Source: Aplectana chamaeleonis
Lineage: Eukaryota > Nematoda > Chromadorea > Rhabditida > Cosmocercidae
Length of the DNA: 64,000 nucleotides
Direction of reading: 5' to 3'
Assembly: GCA_029168955.1 (NCBI GenBank)
Contig: JAPDOI010001552.1
Location: forward strand, 1-64,000
In this document: piece after piece, positions 35,641-46,397 of the stretch
Layout of the letters: the number at the start of each line of letters is the position of its first letter
Numbering within the stretch: position 1 is the first letter of the stretch
The notes under the pieces: model-generated
The model's input: only the letters and a program-made list of their open reading frames with translations
What the model was told of the DNA's origin: nothing
Databases searched by the model: none
Translations under genes and position numbers: made by a program

Positions 35641-35768
35641 GCGTCCTATCAATCATGCCCTCTCGGTGTTTCACCCAAGCGACTGTTTCCTATCAGATCG
35701 ACACGAAACTATTATGTATTTGCCCGTGCCGTATTTCGCGCTGCTTTGCAAATCTTCACAGCATGAGA

Positions 35769-36000
35769 GCGCGGGACCGGGGGGAAGCGATCTCGGTACC
35801 ATCGCGGATCACGAGTGCACCACGGTACTAGTGTGGTAAACCTGCTAACGATCGCGGTAACATAGCGGTACGATCACGCGATTATCAACGGATGCGTCGA
35901 TTGGGTATCTATAGAGGAACGGAAGCGGATCGCGGGACGAGGGGGGAGACGAACACGGTATCATCGAGGATCGCGGGAGCATCGCGGTACTACCACGAAA
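35769..36000. repeat. Degenerate duplication, ~161-bp spacing
   Basis: CGCGGGACCGGGGGG near 35770 and CGCGGGACGAGGGGGG near 35931 start two similar blocks. Each continues through CGGTA(C/T)CATCG, GGATC and CATCGCGGTACTA-like words. It belongs with the GATCGCG-rich repeats upstream. Confidence 0.65.
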
Positions 36001-36059
36001 ATTTTTCTCAGAGAAGGTTGATATCGGTGCATCACAGGGTGCCCAAGAGATTCATAATT

Positions 36060-36086
36060 TTCACTCACTATGCCCAAGTGAGTGAA
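36060..36086. repeat. Perfect 10-bp stem hairpin
   Basis: TTCACTCACT (36060-36069) faces AGTGAGTGAA (36077-36086) across a 7-base loop. It is isolated in otherwise AT-rich DNA. Confidence 0.75.
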
Positions 36087-37159
36087 ACGCTAAAAACGCC
36101 AATACCTCCCTTCAGAGAAATGAATCGCAGCTAGCAAAGTCAAATTCAGAATTTTTGTGAAAACTGACTCCCAAGTGACCTTCCCCTGTCAGTATTATTA
36201 TTATTCAACCAATGAGATGTTCTGATCCAGTCTTAAGTTCTAAGATCTTTATTATTTCGAACAAATTACGCGATTGTAATCGAATTTCATGATCTGTACA
36301 TTCACTACATGTAGCACCGAAAATTATTTTTAGTTTTGAAAAATAGCTAGCTCGTTTACTCGAAAAAAAAGCAACTTAGAAATAATCGGAAAAGCCAATA
36401 AGTTGGATCAAAACTCTGCCAACCCAAATACGATATAAGCGCACAACGACAGCATCGGCAAGTTTAATTCGAGACACGTGGCTGAGAGTTTAACGAAAAT
36501 ACTTCGACATTGGAACGAATACAGTTAAGTGACGGGAAAGGAGAACATTATTCGAGGCAACGGAGAAACAAAGAAAATATCAGTGGGAACGAAAGCTATC
36601 CACAACTCTAGACAGTAAGGCTTATTACAAATGCAACATACCAGCCCAAACTTAGCAAACCAAACTTGGATGTGCATGTGCATTATGAAGATGCGAAGAA
36701 AATTTTATAGAATTTTGCAGAAACATCTTCAGTTTTCTTGTGATAATGATACCTGCGGTGCTAATTGTACTCATCGCTAGTGAAAAACGATTTTCACTAC
36801 GAAAACAACGCTAGGATTCCTATACAAAACATGCAACTTGTTCGCTTTACAAATTAGACCTCTTTAGTCCATCCGTGGAGTAGTGTGCCATATACCACAA
36901 AAACCAGACCCAAAAGTAGCTATAAAGACCTACAGTACAAGATCTCTGGATAGAAAAGCTTCGACTGACACCGAAACAAACGTTTCCCGGAAGGCAGAGT
37001 ATAACAGGGAGACGGTCACAGGGGCACGTAACCCCATCGCGGTCCTAAGAGTTCGTTCACGAGGCCAAGTAAAAACCAGCCCAAGGCCGGTATCATACTT
37101 TCAGCGACGTGCGACGCAATGTTTACCATGCATATCAACGGGAAATCGCTATGCATGAT
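36087..37159. other. Unassigned AT-rich stretch
   Basis: No convincing gene, RNA or element ends were seen. A 91-codon plus frame at 36883-37158 has no recognisable motif. Confidence 0.5.
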
Positions 37160-37462
37160 ATTAAGTGCGTCCGAATGAGAATGGCGGCCCATGCGGCCGG
37201 CGTGCTTAGCAGGCGGCCGTCGCGTTCGCCGCTCTCGGACGAGCATGCGAAAAGTCCCCACCGCCATCGGCTACGAACGGGGCCGGCACCGGCTGGCAGC
37301 AAGCACTGCGCCGATCAATCAGCTCTGCAGACGATGGAAGATGGAACGGCCGTCGTTGAAATCCAACACTCGTCCGAGGGCGGCACATGCGACGGCCGCC
37401 TGCCAAGCACGCCGGCCGCGTGGGCCGCCACTCTCATTCGGGCACACGTTACATTGTCGCCG
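37160..37462. mobile_element. GC-rich foldback element
   Basis: The arm from about 37165 to 37245, with AATGAGAATGGCGGCCCATG and GCGGCCGGCGTGCTTAGCAG, is mirrored at about 37376-37455 with roughly nine in ten bases paired. The central 130 bp are unpaired. Overlapping frames of 97-128 codons on both strands come from this inverted GC-rich structure and are not supported as genes. Confidence 0.75.
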
Positions 37463-37553
37463 TCGCTGGTCGCGGGAAGTATGATCCCGGCCTGAACATC
37501 GAATGATCGAGCGACCTCTCGTCACGCTATCGCTAGATGTCCATGGTAAGGCA

Positions 37554-37862
37554 CCGTCGCGGCGACGTGTGAGAAAAAGCAGTATCGTTCAATCGCGGCG
37601 ATACTGCGCCTCTGAGGGAATCGATTGTTTTTACGAGCAAAACAGCATCTTGTTGAGATGGGATTCTGTTAAAATTTGAGATCGGTTGAAATCTACGTTT
37701 TCGCCCACATCTCGGGAATATTGAGCATAGATACATATCGTCGCGACGACATCTCCGCCGCTCTCCATCGGGCAACGTTGTGATAAAATCGCGGCGATAT
37801 GTATTTCCTGAAAACTTCGGCAATGCGGTTCAAAACAGAGGTGTCGACCATTCACAGATGAT
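37554..37862. repeat. First copy of a 326-bp direct repeat
   Basis: The block beginning CCGTCGCGGCGA at 37554 is repeated from 37880. Shared landmarks are AAATCGATTGTTTT, TTGAAATCTACGTTTTC, GGGCAACGTTGTGATAAAAT and GGTGTC(G/A)ACCATTC. Identity is roughly 80 percent by eye. It appears to be a partial copy of the element at 37867. Confidence 0.85.
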
Positions 37863-37866
37863 TGGC

Positions 37867-38328
37867 CCGGATCATACTACCGTCGCGGCGATGTATAAGA
37901 AAGAGCAGTATCGATCAATCGCGTCGATATTGCGCTTCTAAGGAAATCGATTGTTTTGACGAGCAAAACAACATCTCGTTGAAAAAAATGGGATAATATA
38001 ATAGTTCGAGATAGGTTGAAATCTACGTTTTCAACCACGTCTTGGAAATGTTGAGCAAAAACGCATATCGCCGTGATGACATCGGCACCGCTCTGCTTTG
38101 GGCAACGTTGTGATAAAATCGCGGTGATACGCATATTTGCTGAAAATTTCGGTAATGGGGGTAAAAACAGGGGTGTCAACCATTCTCGAATGAATACCTC
38201 ATCCTATTTAACTAGACGATCTGCCTTCGAGCCTATGTGAACAATCGATTCCCTCCGAAGCGCAATATCGCCGCGACTAACCGAGGCCGCCTTTTCTCAC
38301 GCATCGCGGCGACGGAAGTATGATCCCG
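37867..38328. mobile_element. MITE-like element with ~95-bp inverted ends
   Basis: The left end GGATCATACTACCGTCGCGG at 37867 is mirrored on the right by CGACGGAAGTATGATCC ending at 38328. Pairing continues through the TCGCGGCGATATTGCGCTTC region to AATCGATTG. The interior equals the second copy of the 326-bp repeat. A further terminus of the same family (AGTATGATCCCGG) lies at about 37478-37490, suggesting an older copy. Confidence 0.75.
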
Positions 38329-38511
38329 CCTAAAGGCAGGCGAAATTTCGAAAATCACGCCCAAACGAAGTGCGTGTCACGCCGTTAGCTGCACCGCGCG
38401 AAGTCACTCTGGCTGCTAGGATTTTTTGCTGTTTTGCTAGTGAAACTACAAATCCTCACAACGAAATAGGCACTATGGAACATCTTGCGCTCAGGCACGA
38501 AAAAACCTTAA

Positions 38512-39048
38512 AGGCAGTGGTCGCGCTCAATTATGCTCGTCTTCTTTTCCTCTCTAAACCCTTTTCTTGGTATAGAGTAGCAGAACCTATAAGAAAAAAT
38601 CGCGAAAAAAAAGCTGTTCTGGGCCAAATTTGAAGCCTGAACTTTCTTGTCTTTTGATGGTGGACGAGCCACCCCACATCATCGGCATCGATGATCTCTA
38701 ATATCAAGAACATCAGCTGGCTTGAAAATGAATTTCAACCAATGAACCTTCGGATTTATGTACACATCTAGTCAAAAACATTGACTGAAGTGCTTGCTTT
38801 CATTCTTCAACTGTTTTATTAGGTGAATTTGCATTTATTTCTTCCTCTGAGTGTCGATGATTTTCGACTGCTTGGCATGAGACTGTGATCTTTCTGTGCA
38901 CCTGTGCACGAACTGGAAATTTAGGGTCTTAATAACTCTAAATCTAGCCCGTTTTTCACCGCGCTACCTTCATAGTTTTTCAGCTGTTTTCGATCTAAGT
39001 AGATTTTTGTAGTTTTTTGTATAACCCTTTCCATCGTGACCACTGCCT
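38512..39048. mobile_element. TTAA-type MITE with AGGCAGTGGTC ends
   Basis: After TTAA at 38508-38511 the element starts AGGCAGTGGTCGCG. It ends CGTGACCACTGCCT at 39048, followed by TTTATAA, which looks like a decayed TTAA. TTAA targets are typical of piggyBac-type elements. The interior holds only short frames (60-87 codons) without motifs, so it is non-autonomous. Confidence 0.7.
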
Positions 39049-39918
39049 TTTATAAACACGAGAGAATTTCACCCTTGCACCGCTGTTGGTAGTAGTCCTT
39101 TTGCGGAATCTAGTTTAGCGAATAAACGGGACGTGATCATTTGCGGCGGGCCGTGCGGCGTTCGCAACGCTAATCGCAAATATTGTTTCAATAGCGGATT
39201 GTGATCGACTGTCATGATTCAGTTCACTCGCTGGTCTAAACCTTCCGAGCCTCCCATGTACGGGCTGTATCAAAAGGGCAATTTCTTGGTCTCTTTGGAA
39301 GCGTGTGCATAGCGAAGGTTGAAGACAGATAGAGAGCGGAGACAGAGAAAGCAGCACCACGCACTGACGTACGTGCGATGGGTGGTGGGAATTTCGTTCT
39401 GACACAGACGATACACGCAACAGCGTAACTACTCGATTCAGCGTATTCGCCCAGTCCTAAGCGGCTACAGATCCACCACCAGTGTACTCGATTGAATATA
39501 CAATTATACTATTCCACTTTTATTGGATATGTTAATGCCAAATCAATCATGCTTTATGTACTAAGACAGTTCCTTAGTTAACTCGCTGAGGAACGCAGAG
39601 CTGACGTCAATGGTGTCACAGTAAGATACTCACTCGAAAAGTGCGCGATTTAGGTCCCAGTCCCGCTTCACTCCCATGTTCAGATCAGCTACCTCGTGAA
39701 TACCTTGTGATCACATAAAACGCCATAAAAACGTAGACGAAGTCAGAGATACAGAAACGATTCTTGGATGTTGTTTGAACATCCAAAAAATCGTGTAAGA
39801 CTCAATTAGGGCATCGTCTTGAGAGGTCTATGACTGTTATATAGTCTATGGCGGTATATCTGTTTCATGCCGTTATGCGGGTGAAAGGATGATTGCTTCG
39901 GTAAAGATTCACCGAGCA
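39049..39918. other. Unassigned stretch
   Basis: A 101-codon minus frame (39115-39420) has no recognised motif. No repeats or element ends were found. Confidence 0.45.
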
Positions 39919-39926
39919 GTTGAGTG
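39919..39926. repeat. 8-bp target duplication, left copy
   Basis: GTTGAGTG lies immediately before the CAGGGTTCGGC terminus and recurs at 42717-42724 immediately after the other terminus. Confidence 0.85.
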
Positions 39927-42716
39927 CAGGGTTCGGCACGAGTTGTGGACAAGGCTAAATTTTCTCAGACCCCCCCCCTCTAAAAGCAAACTTTTGGCGA
40001 TTTTCTCAGGCCTCCTCCCAGGAGTGTTGTCTGTTTTTGTAGTAAAATTAAAATAAAGGGAACAACATATTCCAAAATACGTATAATTTGAAGAAGAACA
40101 ACAATTTCAAAAACCAAGACATTGACATTAAAATAGATCACGAACGAGGTTTTTTTGACGAATTACATGAAGTTGCCTTCATTTTTGAAAAACTTAACTA
40201 AGGTTAGGATTTTGATTATAGTGAAGGCTCTTCTAATGTTGAATATAAGACACATAGGTTTGAAGGTGTATCCAGAAATTGTGTATGATTCCGGGTAGGT
40301 GGATATATGTGGTGGAAAAGAAGCGTGGAGAAGATGAAGTGATTGGCAAAGGTCAAGAATACGGGATGTCTCGAAGAAATGAATGTGTTTTCAAAATAAT
40401 TAGAGTTCGTAAATTCATTTCGCAAGTTCAAGAAGAACATGTCACTTCAGATGTATGGAGTTCTGGTTCGAAAGAGCGTCATCTAATCTGGTTAAGTTTC
40501 GAATTTCATTCTCCGAAACCCACTCATTTACGAAACACATTACGCGGATTCTATCCCGCAAGGTGCTTAATTTTCGGAAAACATTAGACCTCACTTTTTT
40601 TGCAAAGTAGGGGTCACGAAAATAAGATATTCGAGTCGAGAGTGGTAGATTTGCCCTATATACAAATTTTCAGTCTCTAAGATGGGCGCTGAAAGGCACT
40701 TCACTGTGTGGCCCACACCTGTCGCAGGTGCGACCGCGCTGGAAGCCTACATTTTTGCAAGGTATGTGTCAGTAGAATACGATGATCGAGTCCAGCGTGG
40801 TTGATTTACCTCATATACAAATTTTAACGGCATCATAGGAACACTGAAGACCGCTACACTGCATGGGCTCAAACTTACCTGAAGTGTGGTCCCGCCGGAA
40901 GACGGCAATTTTAAAACCCAGGTGTCACAAGAGTAGAATATTTGAGTCCAGCGTGATCGATTTACTCTTTATGCTCAGTTTCACCCTCCAGCATTGATGC
41001 TGAACACCGCTACAGTATAAGGCTAGCACTTTTCTCAGGTGTGGTCTCACCGGGAGTCGTCAATTTCGAAATTTAGGTGTGACGAGAGTAGGATATCTGA
41101 GTCCAGCGTGGTCGATTTACCCTATATACAATCTTGTACCGTCTCAGTGTAACGCCGAAGACCGCTACATAGGAAGCGGAAGAAGGTAAAAAACGTGAAA
41201 AAACCGAGTCCACATACCTGGAGTAGGGTTTTAAAACACCTGTAACTTAACTTCCAAAAGAGCTACCTCGGGTTTGAGCAAAACTAGGAAACTAGGTTTG
41301 TAGCCCTACCGAATGAAACTTTATTCGCTCCCAGAGGACCCTTAAAAAAATCTATTAGGTGTGGACATTTGATGTTTTGAGCATAAATGTCCACACCTAG
41401 CCAGTGCGTTTAGGTGTGGACATTTATGCCCAAAACATGGAATGTCCACACCTAGTAGATTTTTTGTAAGGCGTCCTCTGGGAGCGAATAAAGTTTCATT
41501 CGGTAGGGTTACAAACCTAGTTTCTTAGTTTCGCTCAAATCCGGGGTAGGTCTCTCAAAAGTTATGTTACAGGTGTTTTAAAACCCTTCTCCAGGTTTGT
41601 GGACTCGGTTTTTTTTACGTTTTTTACCTTGTTCCGCTTCCTATGTAGCGGTCTTCGGCGTTACACTGAGACGGTAAAATATTGTAAAACGAGTAAATCG
41701 ACCGCGCTGGACTCAGATATCCTATTCCCGTCACACCTAAATTTCGAAAATTACGACTTCCGGCGGGACCACACCTGAGAAAAGTGTGGGACGTTATACT
41801 TTAGCAGTGTTCAGCATCCATGTTGGACGGTGAAAGTGAGTACACGGGGTAAATCGACCACGCTGGACTCGATCACCGTATTCTCCTGACTCATACCTTT
41901 CAAAAATTCAGACTTCCAGCGCGACCGCACCTGCGACAGGTGTGGGCCACACAGAGAAGTGCCGTTCGGCGTCCATCTTAGAGGCTGTACATTTGTATAT
42001 AGGGTAAATCTACCACTCTCGACTAGAATATCTTATTTTCGTGACACTTACTTCGCAAAAAAATGTGAGGTCTAATGTTTTCCGATAAAGCACCTTGCGA
42101 GATCGAATCCGCGTAGTGTGTTTCGTGTATGAGTGGGTTTCGAAGAATGAAATCCGAAACGTAGTCAGATTAGATGACGCTCTTTCGAGCTAGCAAGTGT
42201 TTTTGCCATGTCTGGTCTGGCTAATGTTGAAGCACCTGTTTTCGTATCTAACCACTTATTAAAGCGTGTTTTCCATACATTTAAAATGAACTGTTCTTCT
42301 TTGAAAACATATTTATTTCTTTAGTACATCTCGTCGTCTTTGCCTTTGCCAATAACTTCATTCATCGCATCCACTCTTTTCTTCCGTCCCATTCCGTAGC
42401 TTCCAATCTGTTCTTATTTGCAATTCAGTACACAACTATACAAGATACACGCCCAGAACCTATGTGCCTTATATTCAACCGTAAGAGAACCTTAACTATA
42501 ATTTTAATATTTACGTTAATTTAATTACTACAAGGTTCCATGTTAATTGGACGGTATTACCGAATTATTCGCAAAAAATATTTCTAAACAGTGTACCTAC
42601 TACCCCCGGTCAGAGTGATTGACGTGGTCTCCCTGTAAAGCTCAGACCCCCCTCCCCCCACCATTGCGCAGCTCAGACCCCCCGGTGTAGATATCCACAC
42701 CCCGCGCCGAACCCTG
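39927..42716. mobile_element. 2.79-kb foldback with hAT-like ends
   Basis: The element runs from CAGGGTTCGGC to GCCGAACCCTG and is flanked by exact 8-bp duplications. The 8-bp duplication and CAGGG terminus are hallmarks of the hAT superfamily (established knowledge). Almost the whole element is one imperfect palindrome centred near 41404. For example, AGACACATAGGTTTGAAGG near 40247 is mirrored near 42455, and the outer poly-C blocks are mirrored too. At the centre AGGTGTGGACATTT occurs four times in alternating orientation. There is no transposase frame; the 102-codon frame at 40279 is part of an arm. It must be non-autonomous. Confidence 0.85.
40612..41180. repeat. Tandem ~155-bp units in left foldback arm
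   Basis: Four related units start near 40612, 40762, 40919 and 41077. Each has GAATA or GATAT, then GAGTC(C/G)AG(C/A)GTGGT, GATTTACC and TATATACAA, and most end with ACCGCTACA. The right arm carries the mirror images (about 41640-42065). A unit length near 155 bp is close to the satellite monomer. Confidence 0.7.
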
Positions 42717-42724
42717 GTTGAGTG
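42717..42724. repeat. 8-bp target duplication, right copy
   Basis: GTTGAGTG, identical to 39919-39926, directly follows GCCGAACCCTG. Confidence 0.85.
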
Positions 42725-42737
42725 AGCGCCGCGTTGG

Positions 42738-42810
42738 GGCTTCGGTGGTGCAGTGCGACTAGGCGCTCCCTCGGAAAAAGAATATGCTGGTTCAATCTCG
42801 CCCGGAGCCA
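42738..42810 (+). tRNA. tRNA-like sequence, probably pseudogene or SINE head
   Basis: GGCTTCG at 42738-42744 can pair with CGGAGCC at 42803-42809, followed by A, giving 73 bases as in a tRNA. An A-box-like TGGTGCAGTGCG and a B-box-like GGTTCAATCTC lie at plausible places, and GTGC/GCGC can form a D stem. However, the anticodon stem cannot be formed convincingly and the T stem has at least one mismatch, so a functional tRNA is unlikely. It starts 13 bp after the target duplication of the large foldback. Confidence 0.35.
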
Positions 42811-42900
42811 AGCGTTTTGCGATCAACCCAGCACCTTGTGTGAACATACAGAAATGAGTTTGAAATTTCCCATGAACGGCAATATATGGTTTCCGTTTTC

Positions 42901-43024
42901 ATTTTAGTCTGACGCATGAACCAGGCGGCTGGCCGTGCGGGGTTGGCAGCCTCACTAGAGAATGGGTTTCGATTTGTGCGGGGTGATCTACCGTCGCAGC
43001 CCCGTCCATTCATCAGACTAAAAT
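42901..43024. mobile_element. 124-bp MITE-like inverted repeat
   Basis: ATTTTAGTCTGA at 42901-42912 is inverted as TCAGACTAAAAT at 43013-43024. The interior is GC-rich and has no frame. No clear target duplication was seen, so the class is unknown. Confidence 0.6.
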
Positions 43025-43139
43025 CATTGCGCGAACTCTACAGCCCCATTTTCTCAGATATTTAGCATTCTTCACTTTTGTTCTGATGAGGAGCTTGAAT
43101 TCAGCTCCAACTAGCATATGGAACCCTGAAAAAGTCTCC

Positions 43140-43690
43140 CCTATCAGATGATCTGACATTCTTGCAGACAAGTTTCAGATCATCTTAATTTAGTATCGAT
43201 TTATAATTATCGTTACCAGTCACAACTGGTCGCTGGAACTAAGGCCCGTAGTTTTTGTTCTAGCCTATTAAGGATTTGATAACACATGATGACACCTGTG
43301 ATGATAAAAACAAGGGGCCCTTATTCCGTAGGCGACCATTCACCAATCGACCAACTCCATGCTCTGTTTCTCAACGGATTAAATGAGATGTTCATTGTTT
43401 TCTCAAAGCTGATAGTTCTTTTGAAAGATTTGTGTTGCTCTGAGGTTACTCTTTATAATAAGAACAGCTTCTCCAGAAATGGACGCTCTCTCGCTAATCT
43501 GTTTTCAGATGATCTGAAGAAGGTCAGACAATCTGAAGATGTTAACCTCGCCTTAAAAATGTTCATCATCTGAAGGGTGCATTTCAGATGAGATTTATTT
43601 CTTTCACCTTATCACTTAGACAATCTTACAGATCAGCTCCAAGTTTCTTCGGATGATCTTTTAAGATCATCTAAATTTAGTTCTGTGGGG
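43140..43690. repeat. Cluster of CAGATGATCTGA-like words
   Basis: CAGATGATCTGA-type words recur near 43147, 43507, 43554 and 43650, and two segments AGATCATCTTAATTTAG (about 43178) and AGATCATCTAAATTTAG (about 43666) are nearly the same. A 95-codon frame at 43286-43573 lies between them but is not recognised. It may be a decayed element bounded by direct repeats. Confidence 0.45.
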
Positions 43691-44232
43691 GGTTTACCAC
43701 AGCCCATCGCCTTTAAAATGAGGTTCGATAACTATTCATGCGGAAAATATTGGCTTTCATAATTAATATCGACCCCAGCGGAGCTTCTCAATCCAATCAC
43801 CAAAAAACTAATCTGTTCCTGGTTCGGTCAAATTCACTCCCGTCTCTACCTAATACTCTGTGAACATGTGTCCTACGCATGGACATGGCATCAAAATTTC
43901 GACTGGCTTACTGCGATATCCCATAGATTTAAGGAATTCCATTAAAAAGTGACCACCACGAATACGATACGATGCCATACATGACACTTTCAGTGGATAA
44001 TACTGGTGGCGAAATTAATGAGAACTCGAGAATGAAGTGAAAGAAGTAAAAGAGAAATTTGAAAAGAGGATGCGATAAGGGGTATGTATGTTGGAGGAGC
44101 AGAAATAAATAATCACTTGGACTAAAGCTTATCACCAAAGGCTAGACCATGAGAATGAATTTGATCACAGGTAGGCTCAGTTGCCGCATAAAAAAGGGGT
44201 TGCATCTCCACCAGAAATGAGCGGAACTTTCA

Positions 44233-44397
44233 ATGGGAGTTTCGAAAACTCTAACAGAAGACCTAATTTCAGCAGCACCTAAGGACAGGTTCCGCGCCGT
44301 GATCGCCATTGCTGCACAGGCCATCATTGCAGCACGACGCAAGATCGGATCCCGTTGGCTTTTATATTTCAACGGTACTTCCAATTTAGTTCCGTAA
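44233..44397 (+). CDS. Possible small ORF or terminal exon
   Basis: An open frame of 54 codons begins with an ATG at 44233 and ends TAA at 44395. It reads like a soluble, alanine-rich helical segment: MGVSKTLTEDLISAAP, then AIAAQAIIAARRKIG. An AATTTCAG acceptor-like site at 44265-44272 would also allow it to be a last exon. No family is recognised, and the minus strand has an 80-codon frame over the same bases, so coding status is doubtful. Confidence 0.25.
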   Translation: MGVSKTLTEDLISAAPKDRFRAVIAIAAQAIIAARRKIGSRWLLYFNGTSNLVP

Positions 44398-44945
44398 CTT
44401 CAGAAACAAGGAATGGTAGCCAGAAAAGTATGCAGAAGTGGATAATCACAAATCAAAATTCCGCTCATTCCTGACTTCCACAATTACAGAATGACTGAAT
44501 AAGAAGGCAGCTCTGAATGCAGAGGTGCAACACTTTACGGTGTTCACACAAATGGAGATTTGTTGTAGAGCACAAAACTAGCCAAGAAGCCCTAGAACGA
44601 TTGCTACTAGCGAAAATCAGGGCTAGCACTACGCTTCACATTGTAGTTTTCGGGTTGACTTTACAGGCAGCGTATGCGCAAAAACCCATTTTTTAAAATT
44701 TGCGTAGGTTGTGATATATCGCAAAGAGGCCACCCAAAACACTCAAATTTCAGAGAAAAGCTCGTTCGAGCATCCCGGAGCATCCTTTTTAAGTCTGTCT
44801 TGGCTTGTGTAATGCACAATCATAAAAAGACTGAACGCCTGAATTGGTTTACCCCCCCCCCTAACTTTTTGTGTTGCACAACTCTTTCTGCCTTCCTGCA
44901 GTCGAAAATAATCTAAAAAACAATGTTTTAATACACAAGCTTTAA

Positions 44946-45790
44946 AGGCAGTGTTCACGATGATTTTTGTCCCCGAGTTTGTCACATGAAACAATGCTTT
45001 AGCCTCCAAGTTTTTCAAATTTATGAAGAAACGACGAGAAATGCATTGAAACGTCGTATTTCAGTGACGTTACTCTACAACATGAACTAGTTGTCCGTCT
45101 GAATCAACATGTTCATGATGGTTTTCACCGGTGGAAAATTGGGTCAATCGAAAAAAAAAATATTTTGTGCAAAGCAGGATTAGTTGAGGCCCTAAGGAGA
45201 CAACGGAGCAATAGAGAGTAGAGAATTGCAAAGGACGGGTCCACAGAAGATTCCGTTATCACAACAAACACTTCCTGTGATACTTAAGAGGCGGGGTGAT
45301 ACTTAAAGGCAGTGTTCACGATAATCTTCAAATTTGAGATCATTCGCTATATTGATTAGGTGGCCCCCGGATAGAACTAAAATGACGTAGAAATTGAGAA
45401 AAACGCACCAAAGGTACAAGAAATTCTCAAGCATCACCCCGCCTCTCAAGTACCACAGAAGAGTTTGTTGCGATAGTGAAATCTTTTGTGGACCAGTCCT
45501 TCGCAATTCTCTACTCTCTATTGCTCCGTTCTTTCCTCAGGGCCCTGAATAATCCTGCTTTGCATGAAATATTTTTCTATTTTCAATTGACCCAATTTTC
45601 CACCCGGTGACAACCACCATGATTATGTTCACCGAACCGGACGACTAGTCCACCTTAGAGAATAGGTTCACTGAAATACGACGTTTTAAAGCGTTTCTCG
45701 CCGTTTCTCCGTAATTTTGGTATCACTTGGAGGCCAACGCATTGTTTTATATGAAAAACTCGCGGACGAAAATCATCGTGAACACCGCCT
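44946..45790. mobile_element. TTAA-flanked foldback element, long arms
   Basis: Exact TTAA lies at 44942-44945 and 45791-45794. The ends are AGGCAGTGTTCACGATGATT and its inverse ATCATCGTGAACACCGCCT. The arms pair over roughly 350 bp; for example GAGGCGGGGTGAT near 45287 is mirrored by ATCACCCCGCCTC near 45434. The loop holds the left arm of another element with the same ends (45307). There is no transposase; TTAA targets suggest piggyBac-like mobilisation. Confidence 0.8.
45307..45425. mobile_element. Left arm of a second AGGCAGTG element
   Basis: After TTAA at 45303 the sequence AGGCAGTGTTCACGATAATC and about 115 bp more, including AAAATGACGTAGA and AAAAACGCACCA, are mirrored at 46279-46397. 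It sits in the loop of the foldback at 44946-45790, while its partner lies outside that element. Confidence 0.75.
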
Positions 45791-45794
45791 TTAA

Positions 45795-46274
45795 AGGCAC
45801 AGTACACCATCAGACAAGAATTTGGTGATTTTTGTTTGATTGTGTAGCAAACCCCTCCTGTATAACACGTGCCAAATGCAAGATCTCAATTCCTTCGAAT
45901 AAGCGAGATATGGCCGACCACCACAGGCCCGACCTCCTTCGCTCACTACCACAGGCCCGGCCCCCTAACAGATTTTCGGATAGCGGCTAAATGGACATAT
46001 GAATTCTCAACATGTCATCGTTCTTCAGTCCATTGCCAATCTATCCCATCATCCTGTTTTGTTCTCCTGCAGCGATTGCGAATGAAGAGAAATACAGGCC
46101 TGAGAAAACTCGTACACGAAATTTCTGCCCTCAAAATGCAGGCATTTTGAAGGCACCATATCTCCGTTCGTAGGGGGCCTTGGACAATTTCAGAGATCCC
46201 ATTGTGATTAGAGAGTGGCTCGCTCCAAGATAAGCATGAAATCCGAAAAATAATTTTTTAGATGTCCTGTGCCT
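45795..46274. mobile_element. TTAA-flanked MITE, AGGCACAG family
   Basis: Bounded by TTAA at 45791-45794 and 46275-46278, it starts AGGCACAGTACACC and ends GTCCTGTGCCT. Interior words such as ACAGGCC(T)GAGA and CCATATCTCCGTTCGTAG are shared with the copies at 46651 and 51882. It shares its left TTAA with the right end of the foldback before it, so it inserted into that duplicated TTAA. The frame at 45869-46150 is not recognised. Confidence 0.8.
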
Positions 46275-46278
46275 TTAA

Positions 46279-46397
46279 GGATTTAGTGTACTTCTGGTGC
46301 GTTTTTCACAAAGTCTACGTCATTTTAGCTCTACAGGGGCCCACTCGATCAATATAGCGAATAATCTCAAAATCGGAGATTATCGTGAACACTGCCT
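46279..46397. mobile_element. Right arm of the second AGGCAGTG element
   Basis: Inverse of 45307-45425: it contains TGGTGCGTTTTTC and CTACGTCATTTTAG and ends GATTATCGTGAACACTGCCT. The flanking CTAA looks like a mutated TTAA. It is separated from its left arm by one arm of the first foldback and the whole 45795-46274 MITE. Confidence 0.75.

Noticed and set aside
37109..37495. 97-128 codon GC-rich ORFs
   Set aside because: They lie across an inverted repeat with overlapping frames on both strands and no domains.
40279..40587. 102-codon plus-strand ORF
   Set aside because: It lies within the left arm of the hAT-like foldback, has a degenerate mirror copy and no transposase motif.
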